From NCBI GenBank assembly GCA_947044365.1, contig OX345636.1, positions 55,469,746-55,533,745 on the forward strand: 64,000 nt of DNA, given 5' to 3'. Each line of letters opens with the position of its first letter. Positions within the stretch are counted from its first letter, which is position 1. The DNA comes from Petrosia ficiformis (taxonomy: Eukaryota > Porifera > Demospongiae > Haplosclerida > Petrosiidae). Positions 34,846-48,661 of this stretch are shown piece after piece. A model generated the notes under the pieces. It ran no database searches. It was not told the DNA's origin and saw nothing but the letters and a program-made list of their open reading frames with translations. The position numbers were made by a program, and so were the translations under genes.

Positions 34846-37800
34846 ATGACAGCTGTAATATACGAAGGTTATCTGTCTAGAGGTCATTATTATCATATAT
34901 CACCAAATGAGATAATCATATCTCAATATCAAATGTATGAGGTATGTATCATGTAAAGTTTATATAAGTGATGACAAGATTATTAACAAATACTTAATAC
35001 ACTTAATTATAAAACACTTGAAGACTATGTTATGATTAAATATCTCCTTATCATAACTTACCATATCAATACACTATAGAAGTTAATTTATTGGCTTCCA
35101 TTTATATGTACATTGAATAATTAGTTGTTATGAACAATAGAGGTTAGTTTTAAATACTGCACACTATAAAGTGAGATACATCTATTTCATCTTGTGAATA
35201 TATATCTATTTAAGTGAGACATGATTAAAACGGATCGGAATGCAAAACAGAACATAACTACACTCTTTTTGGTTTCTGTCCCACATGTCCATCCTCATGA
35301 CTGATTTCCAATACTCTTACAAGAAACATTATAAAAATGAACCAAGTAAGTAAAATAGCTAATCATTGAGTTTCTGTCATGAGGAAATCACCAGCAATGA
35401 TTTAGGATAGAATCTTGGGAGTACTTCAGTTTCAGTGTACTTAGACTACAGTTACACTTATATTACTTCTTCAGCCCCAGTATTCAGAATACACAGAAAG
35501 TTGGAGACACTTGTTCTGTGATATGTCAGCAAGGCTCCTTTTTTCAATATATCTTTTTATAAAACTCCAAATACCTATGCACAGGACTGCATCGCTCAGT
35601 ACATGTAACTTATTCACTATCTTCCATTGAAGTTGTGTATTTGCATGTTTTCTCATAAATCTTTCCTTAACCTTGTCTCTATATTCTTTTATTAGTTTCC
35701 TCTTCTTCATCAGTCTTGCCTCTCATTCACTCTCATCTAAATCTTGCTGTTTCTGTTTTCTACCTCATATTTTCTCCTCTGTCTTGGTCTCCTCTGTAGC
35801 TCCCACTCTTTGCTTCCTTTTGCTCAGTGTAGCTAGGAAGCAAAGAGTGGGAGCTACAGAGGAGACCAAGACAGAGGAGAAAATATGAGGTAGAGAACAG
35901 AAACAGCAAGATGGCGTTCTGTCGAAGGCGTTCTGTAGGTCCCTCACTTGTCATCACCAGTACACGCGGTCAATTGATTAACATCCCTGTGATCATACGT
36001 ATAATTATTGCATTCCTAAGCATGATTGAACCACATATATATACAAACTAAGGTCGAGATTTCACTAAACTCCCGGATTAGTTTTCACACACTATTAACT
36101 AATGAATAAATAACTGTTTTATAACCTAACATTTAACTTTCCCTGTTACACTGGTTTCACTATTATGATCACAATCTAGTCATACCAGAAGGACCTTCCT
36201 GAAGTACATGACAATGAAGAGAAGAGGAAAATAACTCACGCTATTAATTTATTCCATCTACCAATGCTCACATGGGAGAGGAGGTCTACTACAGGTACTC
36301 CACCTGTAGGAGTGAGGGGCTATGCTTGTACTAACATTGGCAATCAAATCTTTTACTATGGTGGACGTTGCAAACCTGATGATTGCTATCACAACAACTT
36401 ATACGAATTCAACTCTCTAACTAACAACTGGAAAGAGTTGGTTAACAGTACTCCTGATAATGTACCAATGAAAAAGATCAGCTGTGAAATGATATCATTC
36501 AAAATCAGTGGGAAATACAATTTATTACTTTATGGAGGATTTGGACCAGTACCAGTCACTACACACTCCCATTCCCAGTATATTCCTGAACCTAGCATAC
36601 CAAATCGCTGTTATACAAATGAAGCACACATGATGTGTGTTACTACATCACCAGGTATTACATGACTCACATTATGTATTACATCATAATGATATCATGT
36701 ATTTTCTTCAGGTCAATGGATAGTACCTGTCATAACAGGTACTCGTCCACCACCATGTACTGGATTTACTATGCATACGATTCACAATAATCAAGGTGTA
36801 ATGTTTGGAGGTGAAACTATTGATGAGACTGGTGTTGATGATCTATATATATTCAGCTGTACACACAATACAATAGTGAGTTAATAATTGTTAAGTGTTT
36901 ACTATGAATAATAATACTGTTTAATTATTAATATAATATTAAATATCTTGTGTATAAAATATATAATTATATTAACAGTTGTGTATTGTGATTGAGACCA
37001 GACTCTTCCAGTCTAGACACATAATTACACAAGAGATACAAAGGGACTGCTTTCACTCACTGAATATTATATTGTATAGTAAAGAAAATGTAATATTGTT
37101 AGTTAATTAAGGAGGTGTGGTTTACAAGTGTTTTGTTTATGATATATACTATACACAGTATAATGATATATGATATACTGAAGAGATTATGTTGAATATT
37201 ATGAGTGTTGAGTTGAAACCAGTATAATGTTTATAACATGAATATATGTATATATACTCAACCAGACATATAAATTATAACTAGTAATATTAATGATTTA
37301 TACCTGTTCCTATACTCCTGTTTCATCTAATATACAGTAATCCTAATTATTAGAACAGATTCCACATTTCTACATAGTTGCATGTACATAATATACCTAG
37401 TTATGTAAACTTCAAATTTTATACAAATTCAGTTAAAAATGTGAATCACTATGAAAATCTATCTGTTAAATGGCTGTCAGATCAAAATAGAAGTGTATTA
37501 GTCTAGTATCGGATTTGACTTTGACATTACTCGATACATTAAATTTTAATACTCGATACCCTCATTTATATACCTGTAGTTACATGTTCCTAAGTTATAA
37601 TTATTATCATGTCTGAACATAACCAATATATATCATAGTCATACATTTCTTCATGATGTGGAAATTATCAGTATATTTGTGTTTTGATAACAACCACAAA
37701 TATTTGATAATGTGTAATTATAATCACATGATTATTATTATCAAAATGTTTACTCATAAAAGAGTACATGTTGTGTTTATTAGTAAATAATAACAACTGA

Positions 37801-40800
37801 ATATTTATATGAATAATCCACTGGTAAACCACACCCCTTATTAATGAAATAATCAACTTGATCTAATTAGTGATGTTGTTGATATTAACACATTAATGTA
37901 TATTTGTATTACTAATACTATAGGATTTTCAGAAAGTAGTGAAATCTACAGTGAACTGGCCTGAAAGGAGGAGTCGTCATGCCAGTACTGTCATCAATAC
38001 CGTATCAAATGAAGTAGTGACTTCTCATTTAATAATATCAGGTGGATGGGATGACTATCTTCAAACAATAAATGATCTTTGGATAATTCAGTTATCCAGT
38101 TTCATGTGTTATAAGGTAATGTACATCACATGACATTTGCAATACATTATCAAGTTATTAATAACTTGTATATTATTTTATATTGGTATCAGATTTGTTA
38201 TTGTAAAATATTAATATTAATATTTATAATATATTATATTAAACGAAATATACTCTTTCTTGTACTAATATATAATAATGTGTTCCTCATTTATAACATG
38301 TAATCATATTGTTTATAATTATGTTAATATATTCATCTCTTCAGATTAATCTACCTGAATCTGTTACTAAGAGGTATAGGCACTCTATGACCACATATGA
38401 AATATCCAATGGACATGTTTGGATTATTGTGACAGGAGGATGCAGTAAATATGATCGATCTAATGATACCGGTATTGTAGTAACTGGTTCTGATGTTACA
38501 TATATTATTGAATTAGGTATGATAATTAATATACATATCATGTGATATATTAGTGATCATTATCATGTTTACTGGAATCACTAGTGATGTGTATAGTTTA
38601 TGATATACAGGAATATTAAACTATATGATAATCTAGTTTCTGTGTATACAAGATAATAATCTAATAGTTGTATATTCACTGATAATTTCAAGTTCTTATC
38701 TATTCTGAGACATTCAAGTATTCTATGAATGATAAACAAAACCTAAGAGAACTTTTGAAATCATTATATTTTGTATTGTTTCTGTTTCATGAGACACACT
38801 GGTACTAGTTAATTACATTCCTTAGAAACAGTATAACAACCAACAACTACAAGAATGATAGGAATATAATGTGTATTGTACATGTATGTATGTATATGTA
38901 TTTGTGTTCATGTATAAGTAAATAAGTTCATTCTTGCATACTTATACTTAGACATATATGTTTGTAGGTATGTACATACTTACATACGCACATACGCGCA
39001 TACGCACATACATACATGTACATACATACATACATGTACATACATACATACATACATACATGCATACATACATACATACATACATGCATACATACATGTA
39101 CATTCATATACACAGTGTTCTCTCCACACTGGTAGACACTTGTCAGGAATAACAATTACTCAGATGAATCAACCACCACTCAGATAAACACAAGCTTGGA
39201 TATTTATGTATGCTACTCACACAGAATTAAGACAAACAGCACTATATACAATGTAGAAACCATGCAACCAACCCACTAAATATCTTGGGCAGAACACTGC
39301 ATACATACATACATACATACATACATACATACATACATACATACATACATACATACATACATACAGTCCACACACAAGTACACTCTTACATACCTACCTA
39401 CGTATATATGTCTGTATGTTCATACATGCGTACATACATACAAACCTACATTTATACGTACGTATATACGTATGTATGTAGGTGTGTATTCATACACATA
39501 TGTATGTACGTACGTACTCACGTACATACATTCGTACGTGCATTCGTATGAATGTATATTAGTATGGATTTGCATTTACAAACGTACATAGGAACGTACG
39601 CTCTTACATATGTACATATGCATGTACCTACGTATGTACATGCATACATTGATACATACGTATGTAGTAAGTACGTATGTTTGTAGGTTGGTATTTATAT
39701 ATGTATATATGTACATATATACGTACGTACATATGTACACTCGTACATACATGTACATACATACACACGTACATTTGTATGAATGTATGTTTTTATGTAT
39801 GTATCCATGTACAAACATAGCGACGTGCATACGTGGATACATATGTAATAATATACTTACATATGTACTTTATGTATGTATGTTTGTATGCATGTACATA
39901 GTACTATATACATACAATGTACATGTACAATATAGGTATGTATGTACGACCTTACACACATAAGTTTGTATGTATGTATATGTAAGTATGTATGTATGTA
40001 CATGTATGTACTTGTACATGTATATATATATGTATGTATGTTTGTATGTATGTGTGTGTATGTATGTGTGTGTATGTACATGTATGTGTGTTTGTATGCA
40101 TGTACATACGTAGGTACATATGTATGAGCGTAGTTACGTATGTATGTATGTATGTATGTATGTATGTGGGTATGCATCTATGTGTGTTTGTATGTATGTA
40201 TCGTATCTATGTGTGAATGTATGTATGTATGTGCATGTATGTATGTATGTACATGTATGTATGTATGTATGTATGCATGTATGTACATTATGTACGTACA
40301 TATGTATGTATGTATATATGTATGTATGCATGTGTGTGCATGTAGTATGAATATGTATTTGTGTGCATGTACATTCGTAGGTACATATACGTAGGTGAGA
40401 GCGTACTTAAGTATGTATGTAATACTGTGTATGTATGTACATGTATGTACAAATGTATGTATGTATCTGTGTGTGTATATATGTGAATGTGTGTACATGT
40501 ATGTGTGTATGTATGTATGTATGTACATGTGCATGTATGAGTGAATGTGCATATGATGTATGTATGTGCAAGTATGTATGTTCATTATGTACGTAAATAT
40601 GTATGTATGTATGTATGTATGCATGTGTGTGCATGTAGTATGTATGTATGTATGTGTATTTATGTATGTACATGCATATATGTATTATATGTATATATGT
40701 ATGTACATTATTTACGTACACATGTATGTATGGACATTTATGTATGCATATAGTATGTGTGTATGTATGTACATTTGTTGTATGCCTGTACATACATAAG

Positions 40801-43800
40801 TACATGTACGTAATCATGAGCACACGTACGTATGTATGTATGTATGTATGTACATGTATGTATGTATGATTGTGGTATGTGTGTATGTTTATATGTGTGT
40901 ATTTGTAATAATGTTTACATAACATCAATTATAATGTGTTACGATGAATATCATGTATATACATGTACTATTATATAATTATGTATATATATGTACAGTG
41001 TATTAGTTGTCTGTTTATAATTATAATATACATTATTATTATTATCATAATACATGTAGTGTATAGTGATGATGAGTGGATGTTGACACGTATTTGGAAT
41101 AGTGAACAAAACTGGTTTAAAACAGAAGAGGTGATAATACGTGAGAAAGAAGAGAAATGGAGTATTGATATGAGAGAGAAAGATATGCAACTTACTTTAT
41201 TACAATCTAGTGAATCATCTCTTAAATTCACAGTAGCCATGTTGAACAAACGTGAGATAATATAATCACTTAATAATAATTTATCATGTGATGATTTTGT
41301 TTTAGAGTTACAAGAATCTCAGAAGTTATTAGAAATACAAAAGACAATATCATTAGCTAAATCACAAGAACTGGAAGACTCAAAGAAACGAATGATACTT
41401 TGGAAAAAGACACTTCCACACACATCTACCATTTCATCAGGTTTATATTAATACACATATTATATATATTGAATATGTGTTGAATATTATACGTTTTCAT
41501 TAGATGAGGAGACAATAGAAGATTATCAGAAATCTCAAGAAACAGAAATATTTGAAGAGAAACAGTCAAAACCTGTAGATGAGGATAAATCATTGATTAG
41601 TGATAAAACACTAATAGCACTGGAAGGTTAGTTAAGTATTCATAATATTATACATTATGATTTATAATTATATTATTACAACAGAGAATGAGTCACTACA
41701 GAAGATAGTTATTAGTAAGAATGAACAAGTAGAGGAACTACAGAGTATGTTAGAAATGAAGGAGGAGAAAATAAGAGTGTTAGAGACACAGATAGAAGAT
41801 AAGAAGAAAGTACGATTAGAAGGTCAATGTACAATTAATAGATACTGTATATTACAATAGCAGATCACACATAGCATACTATATATAGCATTGCAATAAG
41901 AAGTTTTGTGGATGTTTAAATTTGTATCTCATAATTACAGAGGAAGACAATAATAACATGACGTCTCATATAATGGAAACAGATGAAGAGTTGATGGAAA
42001 TAGTAGATGAATCAAACCTTGAATTAAAGGATGGTAGACAAATACAAGTACCTGAAGAGAAGATGATATCAAGCTCATATAATGTGGAAAAGGCATATAA
42101 TAACAAGAGTATTCAATTTGATTATATGGTAACAGTAACAGGTTAGATATATAGAATATAATGTTCTTGATGACATAATTATATTCATACAGATCATCTA
42201 TATGGTGTACATGTTGCATCAGAGAAGATGTTCTATGTATATGGAGACACATATCAATCCCTGAACTGGGATGAGTATGGTTTCAGAATGAATATACAAC
42301 AAGGATCATTACCATCATCACAAGTATGTGAAGTAGCTGTTAAAGCTCTTGTTGCTGGTCCCTTCAACTTTCCTGAAGATGTTGAGTTAGTCAGTGCAGT
42401 ATATTCCATTTCATTTGCCAAACCTCTTCTAAAGCCTGTTGAATTAGAGATACAGCATTGTGTATCCCTTACCAGAGAAGATCAGGCTCAATATCTCAGC
42501 TTTATGATATCCAATAAGACAGATGCTGCTCGTTGTAACACTTTCGATTTGTTGGAAGGAGGTGAATTCTATCCAGGTAAAAGATATGGGAAGATTAAAC
42601 AGATTCACTTTTGTAAGACGGGAATTGGTAAGAAGAAGAGTCTATCTCCTGATAGTAGATCTGAAACAGAGATAACTACTGAAGATAGAAATGGTAATAT
42701 TGATAATAATTGTATTCATATCTAATGACATCATTTATTAATATAGAGACCACATCTCAAGAGACCAGTATATCGTTACCTGTTAAAAGATCTGATGATA
42801 GTTTAGAAGTACCTCCAGCTAAGAGAGAGAAACTAAATGAACAGAATGGTAAATAATATAATTATTATATATTTAATTGAATGAATATTTCATTAGATGA
42901 TATTATAACTGATAATAATGATACTGAAGATATCATTAGTGAATCACAACCTCATGATTCTACTGGTATGTATATGTTATAGTGTGGTTGTTTAGAGGAA
43001 TATGTACTACATGAATATAATATAAAATAGTACAGGTTATTGATTATACTACTTAGAGTACACTGAGGATGATTTCTCGTGTACTCTATGGATATGAATA
43101 CATTCAATTCTTCATTGCAATTATTTGCTATATCTCTATATAGTATCACAAACCTCTGGTACTGGTAATGCTTTAAATACTACACAAGATACTAGTACAT
43201 CTTCAATACAAGGTATATTAAGTGTTTACACATGTAATGAAATTTAATATGTATTCAATTAATTATTAGGTGGAAGACATGAAGACACAGGAGGAGTTGA
43301 AGATATTCAAGATTCTGTTAATGAGTCCACACCCTCAACACAAGGTATGATGTGTGTATTAATAACTTATTTATACTTTATAATTACTATTCCTATAGTT
43401 TCTACTCCACAAGTTATTATTCCTTGTCCTAGTGACAGATACACTGGACAGGTCTATTATGAGAGAATTGGATATAATAGATGGCTAATGAAATTCATAG
43501 TTATTAGAGATATTGATGCCTATATGATGGTGAGAACATATAATATACATCTGCTATAATCAGTAATTATTATGGCCCCTAGGTCGATCCCTGTATTTGC
43601 TTTCCACGGGGTTGAATCTATAATATAATATATGTTTGTGTCACTTGCGCGACTATGCATTGTATACGTAGTTAAGGAAGTTACGTCATTCACGGGGGCC
43701 CGGTCAATTAATGGGTGTGGCACGTAAAAGAATGCGTATTTGAGCTTCAGACCTGCCAGGAAGGATGTAAAACTGCTAATAACTGTTGTATTATAGCTGA

Positions 43801-45683
43801 GAAACAGTATAAATATTATGCAAGAGTCTTTAAACAAGTAAGTATTATAAGTTGTTGAGGGTACTTAAACTTACTGCTTCAGGCGCCAGTTTTTGAGTAC
43901 ACAGAAAGGTAGAGACACTAGTGCCATCAGCAATGCTTGATACATAGTTATCACAAAGCAAATATAGGGATTCTTTTCTCTCAATAATTATATTATTATT
44001 ATAATTATACTATAATAGTATATATCATCTGAAAATCTGAATGCTGAAAGAGATGAAATGATTACATTTTCTTTCTTGGATCCATTTGATGGGTTTATTG
44101 AATTAACAATGGATGTACCACAGAAATATTCTAATAAAGGATGGATGATAATACCACATAAAGAACCTTTTAGGGTAAGAATTAATGATATACATGTACA
44201 TGTGTATGTTTTACACTGGTGATACAGCTATTTGGATCCGAAGGGCATAACCTGAGTAGGTGCAATCCACAAAATCAGTGTATAACTTGTTTAAACATAT
44301 TCATAATCAAATACATGTAATTGATGCGTCATGTGTATATGAATTTCTCTTGTTTCTACTATAGAAAACATACATTATTATACTACATTATATTAGTATC
44401 CCTTATTATCATCCTAAACATGAAAGGGAATTATTCATCTCATGGTATATCATTCTATCAACTGTTTCCTCCTATGTGTAGATATCAAAGAGTGATGTTG
44501 ATTTGTTTGGTAGTCAAGAACGTCTCATTCATCCATTTGGTTTAGTAACACTATTGGCTCAATCAACATCTGGTACTGATATTGCCTTACGATATTCAGT
44601 TCCTATTGAAGGTGTGAAATGTAAGACTAAACTATTATGCATCACTCGTCTACTTGAGACAACAGATATTAGTACTAGAGGTATTATAATTATGATAGTG
44701 TACATATTACAAGTCATTATGTTATTTATACACTTCAGAATCTACTAGTCATCAATCACAGGATAAAGATACATCAACTATTAGTATATCTCATACAGGT
44801 TAGGTTTAACTAATTATACTAATATACACAACTTTATTAATAAGAGAACATTGCACATTAAAATAACCAAAACATTAACAAGCACTCAAAATATACCCAA
44901 GCACAGGTACGAGAATTTGATATCTTCCGGCTTCGCCTACTTCGCATTTGCCTACTCCAATTTTGCCTACTAATAATAATAATAATTCATTTATGCCTAC
45001 TTGTTAATTAATTAAATAAGGCCCTCCTTTCTGTTATCACAGCTAACCATAATAATATTTACTTTAATGATGAACATGTATAGCTTATAGCACAAGTTCC
45101 TGACATATACTTACTATAAACTTAACTTCATATAATAAAAGCATAATTCAGCTGCAGTTGAGAAACTGGCTAGTGAAAGCTCAGAAAGTGAAAGTACTGA
45201 AAGCCTCAGTGTACAGACACTAAGGCATTCATTGATGTGTCTATAAACACTTCAGTTAAATGATTCATCTTGCTATGCATATGCTAGCTTGAAACTGATA
45301 TAAATAATCATGTGTATCTCTTATTACTTGCATACCACTTAACTACTTTACTTTCCATTTCAGTATCATTGACATCACAGAAGGTCAAAGACATTCTTCG
45401 TATATCCACTCCTGAAATGTCCAGGCTGTTATCTTCATCTGATAATAGAATATCTCTTGCTATGGAACTGTATGGATCATCTCTGATCACAGATGATGCT
45501 TATTATCAGGCTATTGATGATTCTGCCATTACTAACATACTAAAAGGAGCTAGATTGATGAAAGAGATTACTGCATCTGTTGCTGTTAGTCCAGATAAGC
45601 TGAGACAATTAATAGAAGTAATGAAGAGAGTGGAAATCTTCCAAGGGATTAGCAAAAAGTGGGAGAGAGACATACAACAATAA
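34846..45683 (+). CDS. gene 2: kelch/coiled-coil/ZU5/UPA-like/helical-domain protein
   Basis: Exons: 34,846-34,941; 36,180-36,654; 36,712-36,875; 37,924-38,115; 38,345-38,516; 41,060-41,251; 41,306-41,440; 41,504-41,626; 41,685-41,822; 41,941-42,141; 42,193-42,693; 42,747-42,848; 42,897-42,965; 43,144-43,212; 43,270-43,344; 43,399-43,529; 44,019-44,174; 44,482-44,680; 44,739-44,798; 45,364-45,683. All phases agree, giving about 1,189 residues with no stop. Residues 1-366 form a kelch propeller (IFYYGG, LLLYGG, VMFGG, LIISGG, WIIVTGG); blade 1 (RGHYYHISPNEIIIS) is divergent and lacks GG. About 367-629 is charged coiled coil. About 630-796 is ZU5 (QSLNWDEYGFRMNIQQGS). About 797-901 is an acidic linker of four phase-1 exons. 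About 902-1,083 is UPA-like by position. About 1,084-1,189 is helical and death-fold-like, but unlike the gene 1 ending. ZU5-UPA-death occurs in UNC5 and PIDD. A cytoplasmic signalling or immune-sensor role is inference. The start exon is the weakest part of the model. Confidence 0.8.
35743..35910. repeat. 76-bp-arm near-perfect hairpin in gene 2 intron 1
   Basis: Left arm 35,743-35,818 and right arm 35,835-35,910 are reverse complements at 75 of 76 positions, around a 16-nt loop. The arms start CTTGCTGTTTCTGTTTTCTA. If transcribed with gene 2 it would form a long dsRNA stem 270 nt before the second exon. It could be a young foldback insertion or a hairpin-RNA precursor; the sequence alone cannot decide. 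Confidence 0.8.
38880..40905. repeat. 2-kb ATGT/ACAT microsatellite with strand switch, gene 2 intron
   Basis: The left part (about 38,990-39,360) is (CATA)n on the plus strand. The right part (about 39,950-40,870) is (TATG)n, its reverse complement. Between them the two forms are mixed with CG-containing variants (TACGTACG). The whole lies in the intron between the last propeller exon (38,516) and the coiled-coil exon (41,060). All open frames inside are repeat artefacts. Confidence 0.9.
43585..43900. other. CpG-richer insertion in a gene 2 intron
   Basis: The intron 43,530-44,018 holds DNA with GGGGGCCCGG, GCGCGA and other CpG sites unlike the flanking AT-rich introns. GGTCGATCCCTGTATTTGCTTTCC resembles 50,770-50,800, and the segment at 43,880-43,915 resembles 35,470-35,505. 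It is probably part of an unidentified dispersed transposon. Confidence 0.35.
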
Positions 45684-45751
45684 CATATTAATAACACATG
45701 TTTAGTGAAAATACTGTATTAGCTAGCTACATATATAATTATATCCAAAAT

Positions 45752-45757
45752 AATAAA
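45752..45757 (+). promoter_or_regulatory. polyadenylation signal of gene 2
   Basis: AATAAA lies 69 nt after the gene 2 stop codon, followed by a T-rich stretch. Its position fits a short 3' UTR. Confidence 0.5.
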
Positions 45758-45854
45758 ATAATTTTTTTTACTAGCAACGCCTAAAATTTTACAACATCGC
45801 ATAGTTTCACTGGTGGTTACATGATCAGGAACATACTATTTTTTCTTGGACTCT

Positions 45855-45979
45855 TGTACGGAATATTACACAAAATTTTTCAATGTTTTTAACGAAATAC
45901 GTCGTCAATACATACATGCAGCGAACAAGATCAAAAAATCCACACAATATACAATTTTAAAGATAAACACATTATAGCG
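45855..45979 (+). pseudogene. relic of a gene 1-type terminal exon downstream of gene 2
   Basis: The frame reads EYYTKFFNVFNEIRRQYIHA then ANKIKKSTQYTI and a stop. It aligns with the end of gene 1 (EYCVKFFNAF, then ANKIKKSIKDTI after the gene 1 frameshift). Conserved flanking sequence continues: TGTGGGTGATGAATTAAC and ATGAGGCTGTATTGT occur after both. So gene 2 is followed by the decayed ending of another family member. Confidence 0.6.
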
Positions 45980-46099
45980 GTTTAGTTCTATTCGTTTGAT
46001 TATGTGTGGGTGATGAATTAACTTCCACCTACAAATATAATTAGAACACTTGGGAATGAGGCTGTATTGTAAACCCATGTGCCTTAGAGTTGAAACAAG

Positions 46100-46930
46100 A
46101 GAAGAGCAGTAAGTCTGTGTGTCTGTACTGGTTAATTTAGTTCATAAATATTAGGTTATTGATATTCAAAAGATTATTACACAGTGTTTACTATCTGTCC
46201 ATTCATTTCCTTATTATTATATCAGTTAGTTAAGAGTATCATACCTAATACCGGAAGATTATACAATATACATATATTTTCTGAATCTTACTAATTCTTT
46301 GGATATGAGTATTTGAAGGTTGATTCTTGCTATGCCATTAACATAGTGAATGGAGATCATTGGAATTTATATATACTCTCAGGAACTAACACAAAGATTG
46401 TAAGTTATGTATGACATTGTTGAGTCAACAATTGATCTATCCATCAATTTATTTGCCTACTGCATTCATCAAACCATCTCTCAGCATCTATTTATCCATT
46501 TATTCATCTACATCTATTCATAATTTCATACACATGATGTACATGTGTATGTATTAGTTGATGATATTGGGTACATGTATATGTTAACCCCATTATTAAA
46601 GTGAGTGTTTTTGCTTACATCAATTATTAAATAAGATATATAGAGTCATGCCTGAAACACATCAGTATAATATTATTGTAATTATTTTAATTATCTACTC
46701 TGTTTACCTTTTAAAGTACCATGTACAACTTTAGAAATATATTTCAGGTGGAATAGCTAGCTATTAGTTCCAGTTTTTATATAAGCTGCACAGCTTTATT
46801 CTGCTGGTATACAGAGCTTTAGCGCACATTTTTTTACTCACCATTCTTGTTAATTGACCAAGCCCCCCAAGTGATGTATCTTCCTCAACTACATATACAA
46901 CGTATAATTGCATAGTAGCCACAAACAAAT
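46100..46930. other. intergenic, mostly unassigned
   Basis: Contains a minus-strand segment near 46,780-46,900 (GGLGQLTRMVSKKM) that resembles minus-strand segments in spacers A and C (RLGQLVGMIYRRM near 10,080-10,140). Origin unknown; no gene call is made. Confidence 0.3.
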
Positions 46931-47357
46931 ATATGTGATCGGCTCTGCGAAAACCAGTCTTACGGATCAAAATTTCAAAATCGATTTTTTGCCTTGCCTG
47001 AATAGAGCATTAAATTAGCTCTAGAATGATATATTATACATCTCAATCATGTAAAAACAAAGTTACAGCGAGCGATTAAACCGTGGTAGTCACAAATACT
47101 TTATTTGGAGAAAAACGCAATTAATTTAATTTTTTAACCCATGATTAAAATTAATGATTAACAATTTATTTAACAGTGGCTAGCAAAGTACACAGAGGTC
47201 TCTAAGACTTGCTAGAGGTATCAGAAGACAGGTAAGACATTAGTGAAGCTTTTTATGTAATAAAACAGTGATCCCCAAAATAATTCAGAACTATCTATTT
47301 TTGATCATATTTCCAAATTATATTTTGATCCATAAGACTGGTTTTCGCAGAGCCGGT

Positions 47358-47365
<8 letters not shown>
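46931..47365. mobile_element. MITE with about 40-bp terminal inverted repeats
   Basis: Ends read ATATGTGATCGGCTCTGCGA and, in reverse complement, ATATGTGACCGGCTCTGCGA, and continue AAACCAGTCTTA / GGATCAAAAT on both sides with few mismatches. The AT-rich interior has no coding frame. Flanking TA repeats hide any target duplication. Confidence 0.7.
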
Positions 47366-47396
<31 letters not shown>

Positions 47397-48262
47397 TATA
47401 ATTATATATAATTATATACATATATATAATTATATATATATACATATCATTATATATATGAACATACATCGAACCCGTGGGAAAGCATTAATAAAGATGG
47501 CCATAAAATATGTGGGTGGAGCATCTAATAACTCACATTTACAAGTTTTATAACTTTCAAATTTAGTAGCAAATTCAGTAGACTACCTCGTGTAAACATT
47601 TGATCGAAAATTATCAAAATACCTCTATAGTGCCACAAATGCGAGGTGTGGAATAATTACACAAATATGCGCTTGTGGTAATGCAGTGACACTAAATAAT
47701 TTTGCATTAATGTGTTTATGAGGTTTAAAAGATTAATGTGTTTTTGTTAATTTATGGTAATATATGTAGGATTGAGGATAACAGGCACACGAACAGAACA
47801 GAATGCGGAATTATTAACACTTTTCTTCATTTGTAGTTATAAACTCATTGGCTCATGTAGACTGTGATGATGTTGCAAGTGAGGCCATTGGCAAAGTAGT
47901 AGGAAGCCTTCACTGCAGTCACTTCAATGACAGAAGGCAATGATGTCAAACACTGTTTAATAGGACTAAACAGTTATTTCTCTGCTTCTGGAAAGCATGC
48001 TCTGATAGTACATGTAGGCAACTCCATTTCTGCCACCAGACGTTTCATAGCTAACCTAAGAGATCATATAGACTCCATATTTAATGAAGCGTATACACGT
48101 GGGTTCTAAAAATACATGTAGTAACAGATGGTCAGACAGATAGTTTGACCAATTTAATTAAATACATGATTGTCTTCCGCTCCTACTTTCACGCTTTCTT
48201 GTCAATGTCATTATGGGCTCTTGATACACATATACTGAAACATGTGTTTATATACGTCTTTA
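47366..48262. other. intergenic with TA repeats and an unassigned 60-codon frame
   Basis: TA-rich microsatellite to about 47,455. A plus-strand frame at 47,927-48,109 (MTEGNDVKHCLIGLNSYFSA start) has coding-like composition but no recognised domain and no obvious splice partners. 47,760-47,830 resembles 530-640, marking the upstream edge of the duplicated unit. Confidence 0.35.
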
Positions 48263-48661
48263 GGAACATGTACATGTGTGTTATTCATCATCTTGTAAAT
48301 TCATATTTTTTAGATATCTTCTGTTACATTTCTTTCTCTGGTGTTGTGTTCAAGTGTTGAGTATTAACATAACAAGTGAGAAGATGAAATAATGACTGAT
48401 AGTAAACTTGTAAGTTTTATTTCATTATAAAGTCAATATAAATGGCATCCAATCAACATAATCAAGTCTAAGACATGACATTCTCTTGTATCAGTGTGTC
48501 CCCTAACCTCTCCCCTGGTTACTATATGATTATATACCACACTAACATTTATAATGAAATTAGTTAATTTTGTGTTTATCTTATGTACATGTATTATGTG
48601 TATTATGTTAGTATTATTATAATTATTATTATCTCTTATATTAATACATAGTAAGAATGAA

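Noticed and set aside
35471..35710. 79-codon Lys/Arg-rich minus-strand frame.
   Set aside because: No motif; part of it matches non-coding sequence in a gene 2 intron (43,880), suggesting a dispersed repeat.
38900..40930. Many long open frames on both strands (Tyr/Met/Cys-rich or His/Thr/Ile-rich).
   Set aside because: They are translations of ACAT/ATGT tetranucleotide repeats with no stop in several frames, not genes.
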